This document shows, in pieces, positions 1-7,885 of a stretch of 64,000 nt of DNA. The translations under genes and the position numbers were made by a program. A model generated the notes under the pieces. The model had not been told where the DNA came from. It saw nothing but the letters and a program-made list of their open reading frames with translations, and ran no database searches. Within the stretch, counting starts at the first letter, position 1. Each line of letters begins with the position of its first letter. Source of the stretch: Candidatus Neptunochlamydia vexilliferae. GTDB taxonomy: Bacteria > Chlamydiota > Chlamydiia > Chlamydiales > Simkaniaceae. The stretch lies in NCBI RefSeq assembly GCF_015356785.1, contig NZ_JAAEJV010000002.1, forward strand, positions 33,948 to 97,947. The letters are read 5' to 3'.

Positions 1-3000
1 TTGCTGTATCATGGGCTTTTATTGAATATTCAGCAGCCATTTTCTTTTTCCCTAAGTCCTCTGCAGCAGAACCAATACCATTCAAAAGCATAAATAAATT
101 ATGTTGAGGCTGCTCACCATAGAGTGTTGTATAAGTAATAAGGCCTTGCCTATATGCTTCAAATGCTTTTTCAGGATCTTTAATCATTTCAGAAAACATT
201 CCTATACTGAGTAAGGCTTGGACTATATGGGGGGTAGGCTTGTTACCAAAGCAAGCTTTATGCATTCTTACAGCCTTTTCAAAATAATTACGGGCTTTTA
301 TGTAATCTTTCATACTTTTATAAGCTTCACCCATATTTTTTAAGCAGCCAAACTCTTCATGATTCGCTTTACCTTGATAGATAGCTTGAAGCATTTTTAA
401 TGCTTTACTAAGGTAATTTAGAGCTTCTTTAGGTTTTGTTTCCACTAAAAGAAGTCCTCCTAAATTATTCAGAGAATTCGCTGTATCGATGTGGGGCAGG
501 TGTCTGTAAGCCACTTGCTTCATCTTAACCGCTTCTTTTAAAAAAGTTATAGCGCTTTTTTGATCTCCTAAGCTTGCATGTGCAAGGCCTATTTGATTCA
601 GAGTTTTAGCAACTTCAATATGGTCAGAGTTTCCATGAAGTTTTTTTAGCATGTCAAGAGATTTCTCGTAATAAAAAAGGGCCTTTTGGGGGGTTCCTGT
701 ATTTTTTTCCATGGTTCCTAGTTCTCTAAGAATCTCAGCAGTGTTTGGGTCTGGCACATCACCGTACTTACTTATCAGCTCTTTAAGGTGAGTAAGTAGA
801 ACCATTTCTACTGTTTGTTTTTGATGAGAAGATGACGATTGTCCATGTGAATTCGAAGCCCTCTTTATTTCTTCTTCTAGGGCCTCTTTTTCGGAAAGCT
901 CAAAATTTTTTTTTATTTGCTGTGTAGCTGGATGACTGTCTCCAAAAACTACTGTCGCTATCTTATAGGCTTGTCTTCCATATTTAGCAGCTTCTATTTT
1001 ATTGCCTAAATGACTTTGAACATAGGATAGATTATTGAGTGTGTAAGCTAAAGAAGGGTGAGGTTTATCCTGAAATACTCTTTTCAATATTATGAGTCCA
1101 TTTTTAAGATAATCCTCCGCTTTTTGAGGTTCTTCTAGAGCAAGATATACTATCCCTATCTCTTTTAGGCTTCCAGCTATCATCGGGTGGTCCCTATCCT
1201 TAAAAATCTTTTTTAAAATAGAAAGGCTTTCTTTATGAAAGTCAAGTGCTTTTTTATAGTTTTTTAAATCATATGAAGCTGTTCCCATATTATTCAGACA
1301 GTGGGATATTTCTATATCATAATTTTTATCCGTTAGCTTTTGAAACTTATCAAGGGTCTGACTATATAAGTCTAAGGCTTTTTGAGGCTCGCCAAGTGCT
1401 CTATGAGCCGCCCCCATGTTTTGCAAAATAGTTACTATAAGACTATCCTTTAAATGAAGCTGCTTTGCCATTTTTAGCGCTTTAGTATAATAAACAAGCC
1501 CCTCTTTAGGATTTCCTAAATCTTTTAATACATATCCTAGGTTCTGTAAAATCCCTATTGTAAGGCTGTCTGGAGTATCACCAAAGATTTTTTCACACAT
1601 CGATAGACTTTTTTTATGGGACGAAAGGGCTAGTTCAAGCTGACCCGAGCGGTGGTAAGCTCCTCCCAAACTTGTCAAGCACGCTGCAATACTAGGATGA
1701 GGCTGGTTGTTATGGGATTTTTTTAAAACCCTTAATCTCTCTTTGTTGTAATTAACAGCTTTTAAGGCTTCTCCAACCGTTAGCTTAACTCTTTGAAGGT
1801 TATCAAGAGCCTCAGGATCATCGGGCCTAAAAGCTGCTACTTGCATATAAGATGTCTCAGCTATTTCGAGGTCAAGTGTATTTTCAGCATTAGGTGTTAT
1901 TTTTCCTACCTTCTCATCGTAAAAAGAGACATCTGCTAAAGAAACTATCGGGTTTTCCACAAAAGCCTTCATCTTCAAGTGCAAAGGAATCAATATCTTA
2001 TAAATTTCAAGAATCACATTGCTTTCTTTTTTTCCAATAAGGAGGAGTCCTTTTGCTAAATCATCTTTTTCTCCCCGAGAGCGGTAAAGAAATTCTTTTT
2101 CTTGCTTGTAGAAAAGATGGCATTGCATCCTTAGTTTAAGGATCATCTCTAAAGCTTTGAGAAGATTTTTGGCCCCTTCTTTTGAAAAGATACCTCTTTG
2201 TTCAAGCTCTTTCAATCGATCAAAGCTATTCGTCGACTTAAGGTCGTAATAAAGATATAGACTTCCCAGAGCCATTTGGATGGGACGATACAGATCCTTT
2301 TTAACATTGAATGCCCTTTCCTCAACTCTACTATCGTCTAAGTAGGGCCTAAACTCTTCCACATGGCCTTTTAACAGATCTATGGCTCTTCTCTTTCTGA
2401 CTAGTGCTTTTTTTCCGGTTGAGGTTGTTTTACCCTTGTTTTTAGAAGAGCTAGCAATTTTTTTTTCATGGATTGACTGATCTAGCCACCTTTTAACATG
2501 GTTTTGATACTCCTTTGTTAAATCTATATCTCCCATTATATGGGAGGTTGTTGCCATTGCATTTGCAAGGATGATTTCTGCTTTGTTAACCTGTAGCCAT
2601 TTAGGATTTTGAAATCGAGCAAGACTTTTCGTGTTACCAATCAAGTCATAAACACCCTTCTTGCCATTAGGGGATAGCCCCCCAATATCCATGCTAAATC
2701 CCTCTGGGATTAAGCTAATGGGTTCTCTCATACTCCCATCAGGTTGTCTCTTAGGGCGAATAATATTCCATTTGCTCTCTCCAAGGTTAACAAACCTAAG
2801 CTCTAAGAACAGGCTGACCTTCCGAAAATAATTTTTAGTCTCTTGAGTCTGTTTTCGAGTCAAAATAGCAAATTCTACATCTGAGTAAGGGCACATTTCT
2901 TTTCGACTCATCGATCCAAGCGCTATTACCGAAAATGAAGTTGGGGGAGGACCAAAAAGTTTAAAAGCTTCATCAAAAAAAGAACGTAGAATATTTTGAT

Positions 3001-3679
3001 ACTCATCCGTTAAATATTTCTGGATTACTTTAATATAGTTTTTATTTTCAGTATCTCGAACCTTCTCCCTAATTTTTTGTAGGCTCTTCCTTGCACTTCT
3101 AATTGCATGCTGGTCATAAAGACAAAGGTCAATGCCATAATTCTTTTCTAAAAAGTGCCGCTCGACATCTTCAAGATTTTTTAAATAAGTTTTATAGGAA
3201 CAGTCCTGTTTAAGGTCCCTTTTTGCAACAGAAAATGCTGCATTAAAAAGGTTTGCAGCTCTTAGGTGGTTTTTTTTAGAAAGAGCAAGGCGGCCAAGAT
3301 GGTTAAGATATTCAATCTGACCTTGAGGATTATTTTTCTCAAAGGCTTCTTCAAGGGACTTATAGAGAATGCCAGCGGTGTCTGGCGCACTGGAGCTTTT
3401 TTTTGTCGAAGATGATGCTAATTGAATATTTTTAGACTGTTTAGCGGTATTAGACCTGATTTGCTGCGATAAGGGAAGGTGATTTTTTTGTTTGAAAGAA
3501 GTGCTAATCGATTGATTTTTAATCACATGTTTTGCAACTTCATAACTTTTAGTATGGCTTCTTTGATTATTGATGATGGGGACTTTTTCTTCATGGGTCT
3601 CTTGGCTTGAGAACAGACATAGACATGATAACAGAGAGTGACAAAAGTTTCTAGGCTCCTGTGGGCTGTTTATAGACAT
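1..3679 (-). CDS. Nucleotidyltransferase-like domain fused to TPR repeats, C-terminus outside window
   Basis: The minus strand is open from an ATG at 3679 through position 1 (about 1226 codons) with no stop, so the gene is cut by the window edge. Around residues 250-275 I read GSMSRKEMCPYSDVEF, a GlnD/DUF294-type nucleotidyltransferase signature (GS, then D-x-E metal ligands). From about residue 620 to the edge the protein is dominated by kinesin-light-chain-like TPR units (LNNLG, LGDxxKAL, YYxKALxM). A shorter TPR-like stretch lies at about residues 100-150, before the catalytic part. TPRs usually bind proteins; the catalytic part may transfer a nucleotide to a protein target (inference). 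The next gene, dnaA, is codirectional but 254 bp upstream, so this gene probably has its own promoter. Family resemblance is clear; the substrate is unknown. Confidence 0.75.
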   Translation of the reverse strand, partial: MSINSPQEPRNFCHSLLSCLCLFSSQETHEEKVPIINNQRSHTKSYEVAKHVIKNQSISTSFKQKNHLPLSQQIRSNTAKQSKNIQLASSSTKKSSSAPDTAGILYKSLEEAFEKNNPQGQIEYLNHLGRLALSKKNHLRAANLFNAAFSVAKRDLKQDCSYKTYLKNLEDVERHFLEKNYGIDLCLYDQHAIRSARKSLQKIREKVRDTENKNYIKVIQKYLTDEYQNILRSFFDEAFKLFGPPPTSFSVIALGSMSRKEMCPYSDVEFAILTRKQTQETKNYFRKVSLFLELRFVNLGESKWNIIRPKRQPDGSMREPISLIPEGFSMDIGGLSPNGKKGVYDLIGNTKSLARFQNPKWLQVNKAEIILANAMATTSHIMGDIDLTKEYQNHVKRWLDQSIHEKKIASSSKNKGKTTSTGKKALVRKRRAIDLLKGHVEEFRPYLDDSRVEERAFNVKKDLYRPIQMALGSLYLYYDLKSTNSFDRLKELEQRGIFSKEGAKNLLKALEMILKLRMQCHLFYKQEKEFLYRSRGEKDDLAKGLLLIGKKESNVILEIYKILIPLHLKMKAFVENPIVSLADVSFYDEKVGKITPNAENTLDLEIAETSYMQVAAFRPDDPEALDNLQRVKLTVGEALKAVNYNKERLRVLKKSHNNQPHPSIAACLTSLGGAYHRSGQLELALSSHKKSLSMCEKIFGDTPDSLTIGILQNLGYVLKDLGNPKEGLVYYTKALKMAKQLHLKDSLIVTILQNMGAAHRALGEPQKALDLYSQTLDKFQKLTDKNYDIEISHCLNNMGTASYDLKNYKKALDFHKESLSILKKIFKDRDHPMIAGSLKEIGIVYLALEEPQKAEDYLKNGLIILKRVFQDKPHPSLAYTLNNLSYVQSHLGNKIEAAKYGRQAYKIATVVFGDSHPATQQIKKNFELSEKEALEEEIKRASNSHGQSSSSHQKQTVEMVLLTHLKELISKYGDVPDPNTAEILRELGTMEKNTGTPQKALFYYEKSLDMLKKLHGNSDHIEVAKTLNQIGLAHASLGDQKSAITFLKEAVKMKQVAYRHLPHIDTANSLNNLGGLLLVETKPKEALNYLSKALKMLQAIYQGKANHEEFGCLKNMGEAYKSMKDYIKARNYFEKAVRMHKACFGNKPTPHIVQALLSIGMFSEMIKDPEKAFEAYRQGLITYTTLYGEQPQHNLFMLLNGIGSAAEDLGKKKMAAEYSIKAHDTA

Positions 3680-3858
3680 AACTGGCTCCTGTATTAATAT
3701 GTTTCAGGCAAGACTTATTTATTTTACTCTTGATACGGGACTATCGTTTGTCTGAGCAATGTGTTTTGCCGTAGCAGTACTTTCTAGTATCGGTTCTCTC
3801 ACCATTATATTCATCAAGCTATTTATTAACACTTTTCTATGGAGCCTGTTTTAATATC

Positions 3859-3882
3859 ATCCTCTTTCTAAAGGAAGAGGAT
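3859..3882. other. Hairpin between dnaA and the TPR gene
   Basis: A stem of ten pairs (one G-T) with loop TAAA lies between the end of dnaA and the start of the TPR gene. No T-run follows on either strand, so it is not a canonical intrinsic terminator, although its position would suit one. No cluster of DnaA boxes was seen in this gap. Confidence 0.3.
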
Positions 3883-3933
3883 TCCTAGGGAGCTCATTAG
3901 CAAAGGTCGTTTTTCGCCTTTTTGATGGTTACA

Positions 3934-5241
3934 TCAAACCAATATACGTTGAATATCTGAGAGAGGAAGGAGAAATCCTTCCTCTTTTTTTTCGATTCCC
4001 TTCTTTACCCTCTTGACACTTGTCATCACCGTCGAATGGTCACGGGAAAACATCCTCCCAATCTTTAAAAAGGGCATTTTGAGATTTTCTCGACACAGAT
4101 ACATCGCAATCTGCCGTGGAAGCGCACACTCTTTATTCTGCGCCTTGCCGAGAATATCCTCGGTCTTAATCCCAAATTGATTGGCCACGATTTTTAAAAC
4201 CTTTTCAGGGGTGAGAAAAGTTTCCTTTTCCTTTTCGGCAAGGTCTTTGAGGTGGAAGGTAGCGATTTCTAGGTCAGGCGCTCCCTTCACATGGGGGAGG
4301 CGGAGGGCAAGCGCTTCGAGCGCTTGAATAAGGGAGTGGAGGTTTTTAAATGAGTCCAAAAGATAGGATTTAAGGGGAGGATCAAGGGGAAGAGCTAAAG
4401 CCTCTGCCCGGTTTTCAAGGATCATTTCCTTTTCTTCCAGGCTAGGAGGGGTAAGGGAGAGGGTGATCCCCCACTCAAAGCGGCTGACAAGACGCTCTTC
4501 GATCTCTTCGAGCATTTGGGGAGCCAGAGCGCTACTTACAATGATCTGAAGGCCGGCGGTATGGAGGCGGTTAAAGGTGTGGAAAAGCTCTTCTTGGGTC
4601 GCCCTTTTGCGGGAAAAAAGTTCGACATCATCGATCAGAAGGACTTCGATGTCGCGGTAGGCGTGGCGAAACTCTTGGAGCGACGTCGAGCGAAAAGCGC
4701 GGATCACATGTTCGGTAAAGGTATCCGCACGCACATAGAAGCACCGCTTCCCTTGACCTTCAAGAGCAGCTCCCGTCGCCATCAGAAGGTGGGACTTCCC
4801 ACACCCTTTGGGGCCATAAATGTAGATCGGGTTATAACCGCCAAGCGGAAGGTTTCCTTCGACAAGCTCGCTGAAGATTTTGTAGGGGAGGTTTTCACTC
4901 TTGCCCACAACAAACTCGTCGAACGTAGCATGGGGCTGCAGGGGATCGGAGGGGAAGAGAGAAGGCGCTTCGACCACTTCCTTTTTTTTCTTGATATCGC
5001 AAGGGTTTCCCCCAATCGAAAAATGAATCTTGATCGGTTTTCCCCGCGCCGTGACAAACCGGTGGGGGAGTAAGGGGGCGACATACTCCTTAAACCAGTT
5101 GATTTGAAAAGTATCAGTGGCATCGAGATAGAGGTTGGCAGCATCAAACTTGATCACCTTTAAAGAGCGGAGCCATTTGGTGACCGTCTCCTTCCCCAGT
5201 TCTTGATCAAACTGCCTTAGGAGCTCATTCCACTGTTTCAT
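3934..5241 (-). CDS. dnaA: Chromosomal replication initiator DnaA
   Basis: Replication initiator that binds DnaA boxes and opens the origin. The 435-residue protein has the standard order: an N-terminal helicase/self-interaction domain (about 1-80), a charged linker, an AAA+ domain with Walker A GPKGCGKSH at 143-151 and Walker B LLIDD at 201-205, and a C-terminal box-binding domain with the signature RQIAMYLCRE and the DHSTV motif. The Walker A lysine is followed by S-H rather than the usual T-H. Chlamydiae often carry two dnaA genes; which paralogue this is cannot be told here. It lies downstream of yidC, separated by a family 1 palindromic element whose end lies 7 bases before the ATG. A GGGG run at the end of that element is the likely ribosome-binding site. 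Confidence 0.95.
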   Translation of the reverse strand: MKQWNELLRQFDQELGKETVTKWLRSLKVIKFDAANLYLDATDTFQINWFKEYVAPLLPHRFVTARGKPIKIHFSIGGNPCDIKKKKEVVEAPSLFPSDPLQPHATFDEFVVGKSENLPYKIFSELVEGNLPLGGYNPIYIYGPKGCGKSHLLMATGAALEGQGKRCFYVRADTFTEHVIRAFRSTSLQEFRHAYRDIEVLLIDDVELFSRKRATQEELFHTFNRLHTAGLQIIVSSALAPQMLEEIEERLVSRFEWGITLSLTPPSLEEKEMILENRAEALALPLDPPLKSYLLDSFKNLHSLIQALEALALRLPHVKGAPDLEIATFHLKDLAEKEKETFLTPEKVLKIVANQFGIKTEDILGKAQNKECALPRQIAMYLCRENLKMPFLKIGRMFSRDHSTVMTSVKRVKKGIEKKEEGFLLPLSDIQRILV

Positions 5242-5406
5242 GCGAACCTACCCCGACAATAAATTGATGATTTTTTTCGCCTTTTCATCATATTTTGGAG
5301 CTTTATTTTTCGGCCTTGTCTCTTGGACAATGTCCTCAAATAAAGTTTTAAAATCTGCAGGAAAACCCATAAAAACCTCAACCAATTTACTATCGGGGTA
5401 GATTCT
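5242..5406 (-). repeat. Family 1 palindromic element, copy D (yidC-dnaA gap)
   Basis: An imperfect palindrome of about 165 bp. The outer arms read GAACCTACCCCGACAATAAA (left) and GAATCTACCCCGATAGTAAA (right end, reverse strand). The core is the family motif TTGTCCAAGAGACAA in minus orientation. The yidC stop codon lies inside one arm and the dnaA ATG lies just outside the other. Other copies: 9927-10094, 23249-23396, 38844-39009, 40282-40441, 43673-43840. The core is shared, whereas the arms are specific to each copy but self-complementary. Confidence 0.8.
5248..5370 (-). CDS. 40-residue reading frame inside family 1 copy D, upstream of dnaA
   Basis: ATG preceded by GAGG-TTTTT, 40 codons, TAG stop seven bases before the dnaA start. 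The product begins MGFPADFKTLFEDIVQETR and is 29/40 identical to the frame of exactly the same length in copy C before nusB (38881-39003). Eleven codons differ by amino acid and only about three silently, so the protein does not look strongly constrained; the shared DNA palindrome may be what is preserved. It could still act as a translated leader coupling yidC and dnaA. Not a recognised family. Confidence 0.35.
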   Translation of the reverse strand: MGFPADFKTLFEDIVQETRPKNKAPKYDEKAKKIINLLSG

Positions 5407-7816
5407 TCTTCGGTTTTACTAAAATTTCCCGGGAGCCTTTCTTTCCTTTGGCCTGTCTTTTTGCCATGTACCACTGCTGGAGGATTTGGAGGCTCATCGA
5501 AGAGAGCCAGTAGAGGTTAAGGCCCGAGGGGAATTTGTAGAAGAGGAAGGTGAAGACGATCGTCATGATCCGTCCCATCTTTTGCTGTTGCTGTTGCTGT
5601 TCGGTCAACGGTCCCTTATTTTTATTCTGTGCAGCGGCCATTTTTTGTTGGAAGAACATCACCACCCCGAGCAAAACTGGAAGGAGGTGGAACGAGGTTC
5701 CAATAAAGGGGATCGGGTAGCTCCATGAGAAGACCACGTCAGGGGCTGTTAAATTATCGATCCAGCCGGGGATGAAGCTGGCTCCCCTTAGGGGGAAGGT
5801 TGACTTCAATAGGTCAAACATTCCAAAGAGGAAAGGCATCTGGATGATGAGGGGCAAACACCCACCAAAAGGGTTGATCTTATTTTCCTTGTAGAAAGCC
5901 ATCATCTCCATCTGCGCTTTCTTCGGATCTTTTTTCCCCTCTTTCTTATGTTTGGCTTGCAACTTCTGGAGCTGAGGGCTAATCTCCTGAAGCCTTAGCG
6001 TTGACTTGATCGACCAGGCGTTCAAGGGGTACATCATGATCCGGAGGACGACGGTGAGTAAGATGATTGAAAAGCCCCATGAGCCGGTGATCATGTGGAA
6101 GAAGTCCAAGATAAAGTAGAGAAACTTAGCAAAGGGTTCTGAGATAAAGGAGAACCAGCCGTGGAAGCTTTGCGTTTCGGTATATTTAGGGCTATATCCC
6201 GTGACGGGGTTGGTGAGGGTATTGCTGACAAGGGTGAGAATATTTTTATCGGTAGGACCTGCATAAAAACGGAACTCCATCGGCTCAGAAGTACGCCGCA
6301 GCGGCATATGGATCTCATAGCCAGGATATTTACTAGCTGGGTAAAGATCATGCTGCGAGTCGATCATCGTGATCCGGGTGGGATCGAGATTTCCAGGGAT
6401 GTTATTTGCTTGAAACCCCGTTCCAATTTGGGTGACAGGGTCCATAATAAGGGTAAAATAACCATTAGAGTTGGAGATCCAATCGGGCTGAATCGCGCTC
6501 ATCGTTGTCGAGAGTTTCGGGAGAGAGAGCTTTTCAACGACCCGCTTACTATTTTGGACGGTACTGAACTTGAGTGTAGGGGCAGGGTTTCCAGAGATGA
6601 GCTCCACCTCAGGTACTCCCGAGCCAACCCAGAGGCCGCGCGTGTCGCCATCCACCTTGATCGAAACATCGAGGCAGTAAGGGGCCTTTGCGCTTCCCTC
6701 TTTTGGGAAGCTATAGGTTTTGATGATCCGTCTATTGGGGAAGCTCGCTTCAAAGCGGATCATTGTCTCATTAAAGTCGACCACTTTGTAAATTGCTTGC
6801 GCCGTTTCAGGGTCTTCGGAGAGGGTGTTAAAGGCATAAAATCGGGGGGGGACTTCGTAAGGAGGAACGCCACTTCCTGGCTCAATCCCTCGTCTTAAAA
6901 GGGGGTAATAGCCTCCTTTTGCAGGTTGCTTTGTGACCATCTGCCCTTGTTCCACCGTTTCATAGATGCGGCTAGGGAAGTGGCTATTAGCGGTATATCT
7001 TTTCTTAATAATCCGGTCAAAGTTGATCGGGAGGACAACGCTCTCTTCATCGTGCTCTGAGCGGAAAGGGAGGTTGATTTCGGCAATCGCTCCTCCTAAG
7101 TTGGAGAAGACCACCTGCATCGTCTCATTTTCGAGGACAAAGAAGTCTTGGTCGGTCATCTTTTGCAGGGGGGCTTGCTCAACGCGGTAATGGACGAGAG
7201 GGGTGAAGTTGGTGAGTTTTATTAGGGGAATAAAGGTGCCACTCCAGATCCCAACAGGGAGGTATTGTCCATCGACCCTGTAGAGGACGATTCCATTTTT
7301 TTGAGGGATGACACTGGGGAAAAAGAGCTGTCCATCATCATATTCTCCAAGAGTGACCAGGGGCCCTTCTTCACTAAAGGTGACCACCTGCACATCGTGG
7401 GTCCCCAGCTCGGGAAGGTAGACCGAGTCAATCTCTGGCTGGTGGCTCGTGGTATAGAGGGCAAAATGGTCATCGGTCTCGACCAGGCGGGCACTTTGCC
7501 CCCCGATGATCACCGATTGGGGCCAATTTTTTTCCCAGGAGGTGACAAAGTAGCTTCTCTCGCCGGCAACCGCTCCCCATGTCAAAGGTTGGCGCTCCTC
7601 TCCATCAGAATAGACTTGAACAAGGGGGAGGTCTTGGGGACGTGCACGCCGTGCGGCAATGTTTTCCTCTTTCGAAAGGAGGCGTTCTTCGGTGAGCTCC
7701 TCTTTTTGCTGCTGCTGCGCGTCATACTCCTTCTGCTTTTGATCGGTAAAATATTGATTGACGAAGAAGAGGACGACCGTCATTGAGAGGACAAAAATTA
7801 CAAAGCGCTTGTTCAT
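5390..7816 (-). CDS. yidC: Membrane protein insertase YidC
   Basis: Inserts proteins into the inner membrane, alone or with Sec. I place the start at the ATG at 7816 (MNKRFVIFVLSMTVVLFF), not the in-frame ATG at 7864, because this puts the first membrane helix at the N-terminus as in other Gram-negative YidC proteins. A large periplasmic domain follows, then the conserved C-terminal insertase core beginning near GWFSFISEPF, with the groove arginine in TVVLRIMMYPLNAWS and further helices including FPSGLNLYWLSSMSLQILQQ. The tail is basic (KRQAKGKKGSRE). At about 808 residues it is long for the family because of the periplasmic domain. Its final codons and stop lie inside the family 1 element that separates it from dnaA. 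Confidence 0.93.
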   Translation of the reverse strand: MNKRFVIFVLSMTVVLFFVNQYFTDQKQKEYDAQQQQKEELTEERLLSKEENIAARRARPQDLPLVQVYSDGEERQPLTWGAVAGERSYFVTSWEKNWPQSVIIGGQSARLVETDDHFALYTTSHQPEIDSVYLPELGTHDVQVVTFSEEGPLVTLGEYDDGQLFFPSVIPQKNGIVLYRVDGQYLPVGIWSGTFIPLIKLTNFTPLVHYRVEQAPLQKMTDQDFFVLENETMQVVFSNLGGAIAEINLPFRSEHDEESVVLPINFDRIIKKRYTANSHFPSRIYETVEQGQMVTKQPAKGGYYPLLRRGIEPGSGVPPYEVPPRFYAFNTLSEDPETAQAIYKVVDFNETMIRFEASFPNRRIIKTYSFPKEGSAKAPYCLDVSIKVDGDTRGLWVGSGVPEVELISGNPAPTLKFSTVQNSKRVVEKLSLPKLSTTMSAIQPDWISNSNGYFTLIMDPVTQIGTGFQANNIPGNLDPTRITMIDSQHDLYPASKYPGYEIHMPLRRTSEPMEFRFYAGPTDKNILTLVSNTLTNPVTGYSPKYTETQSFHGWFSFISEPFAKFLYFILDFFHMITGSWGFSIILLTVVLRIMMYPLNAWSIKSTLRLQEISPQLQKLQAKHKKEGKKDPKKAQMEMMAFYKENKINPFGGCLPLIIQMPFLFGMFDLLKSTFPLRGASFIPGWIDNLTAPDVVFSWSYPIPFIGTSFHLLPVLLGVVMFFQQKMAAAQNKNKGPLTEQQQQQQKMGRIMTIVFTFLFYKFPSGLNLYWLSSMSLQILQQWYMAKRQAKGKKGSREILVKPKKNLPR

Positions 7817-7885
7817 AGTGGAGGTTAACCTTTTATTTAAGATAAGAGCCCCACTGTACCACAAGGGGATAAAAATTAAAAGGAA

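Noticed and set aside
500..1800. Direct repeats suggestive of a CRISPR or satellite array
   Set aside because: Repeated pattern comes from degenerate TPR codons at about 120-bp spacing in one open frame.
3680..3933. Replication origin beside dnaA
   Set aside because: No cluster of TTATCCACA-like boxes seen, and neither skew nor AT-rich unwinding repeats could be assessed in one window.
4516..5073. Long plus-strand frame opposite dnaA
   Set aside because: Antisense shadow of a clearly identified dnaA; no ribosome site or recognisable motif.
6161..6898. 245-codon plus-strand frame opposite yidC
   Set aside because: Antisense shadow of yidC's periplasmic domain; composition mirrors the sense gene.
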